Source: Clostridium sp. CAG:1013 (GTDB lineage: Bacteria > Bacillota > Clostridia > Oscillospirales > Acutalibacteraceae). Taken from it: DNA of 6,279 bases. Numbering within the stretch: position 1 is the stretch's first letter; each line of letters starts with the position of its first letter. Made by a program: the position numbers and the translations under genes. Positions 6,108 to 6,279 of this stretch are shown here, piece after piece. The stretch lies in NCBI GenBank assembly GCA_000432995.1, contig HF972651.1, forward strand, positions 21,240-27,518, written 5' to 3'. The notes beneath the pieces were generated by a model. The model saw nothing but the letters and a program-made list of their open reading frames with translations. It was not told where the DNA came from and ran no database searches.

Positions 6108-6279
6108 TTATTCTTTGGCCTCCACCATCAGCACCGCTTCCGCGCACCGCAAACCGTCCACTGCCGCGGAAACAATTCCTCCTGCGTAGCCTGCCCCCTC
6201 GCCGCAGGGATAAAGACCTCGGGCCAAAGGCGACTGGCAGGTGTCGTCCCGCAGCACCCGCACTGGGGAGGAGCTCCGA
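6108..6279 (-). CDS. C-terminal fragment of an NAD(P)/FAD-dependent dehydrogenase (COG2509-like)
   Basis: An open frame enters from the right edge and ends at TAA (6110-6108), leaving 56 residues. It contains SSSPVRVLRDD, then GLYPCGEGAGYAGGIVSAAV and DGLRCAEAVL. The run GLYPCGEGAGYAGG followed by a helix is the conserved C-terminal FAD-contacting segment of uncharacterised flavoproteins grouped as COG2509 (FAD-dependent or NAD-utilising dehydrogenases), common in clostridia. The family is usually several hundred residues long, so almost all of it, including the N-terminal Rossmann dinucleotide-binding motif, lies outside the window. Its substrate is unknown. It converges on the amidohydrolase gene and shares its terminator. 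The family call rests on this one motif block, which is distinctive. Confidence 0.85.
   Translation of the reverse strand, partial: RSSSPVRVLRDDTCQSPLARGLYPCGEGAGYAGGIVSAAVDGLRCAEAVLMVEAKE

Noticed and set aside
1..6279. Mobile element, CRISPR, phage, toxin-antitoxin or other novel system
   Set aside because: The gene content is ordinary chromosomal core plus two metabolic enzymes. No long repeats, integrase or transposase motifs, RNA genes or unusual composition shifts were seen on either strand.

Overview
The window looks like ordinary core chromosome from a Firmicutes bacterium of the class Clostridia. The G+C is fairly high (mid-50s percent by eye), and a gut Oscillospiraceae-type organism is a plausible guess. 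That placement is inferred from three things: strong AGGAGG-type ribosome sites, a long bifunctional Rel directly behind RecJ, and a C-terminal fragment of the clostridial COG2509-type flavoprotein family. No mobile element, CRISPR array, tRNA or rRNA was seen.

Left and centre (1-4408, minus strand): one compact transcription unit reads right to left. A predicted extended -10 promoter (4380-4408) precedes recJ (4345-2291), a single-strand-specific DNA exonuclease that most likely starts at a TTG codon. Fifteen bases after its stop, rel (2275-65) begins behind its own AAGGAGG. Rel is the bifunctional (p)ppGpp synthetase/hydrolase, with all four parts present: HD hydrolase, synthetase, TGS and ACT. 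Eighteen bases after rel another reading frame starts at 46 and runs off the left edge; its first 15 residues resemble the beginning of HemZ (coproporphyrinogen dehydrogenase). The apt gene that separates recJ and relA in Bacillus is absent here.

Centre divide (4346-4493): a 148-base divergent intergenic region holds two back-to-back predicted promoters, each with a TGn extended -10, and short repeats overlapping their -35 elements.

Right (4494-6279): a plus-strand gene encodes a 526-residue YtcJ-like metal-dependent amidohydrolase of unknown substrate. Its stop codon runs straight into a 13-bp hairpin with an A-tract on one side and a T-tract on the other, which can terminate transcription in both directions. 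Converging on it from the right is the last 56 residues of a COG2509-type FAD-dependent dehydrogenase.

RecJ (repair and recombination) and Rel (starvation alarmone control) are likely co-transcribed. The amidohydrolase and the flavoprotein have no obvious functional link to them. I see no convincing novel system. The most notable details are the recJ start region, with an out-of-frame ATG and an A7 run, and the layout of the divergent promoters.
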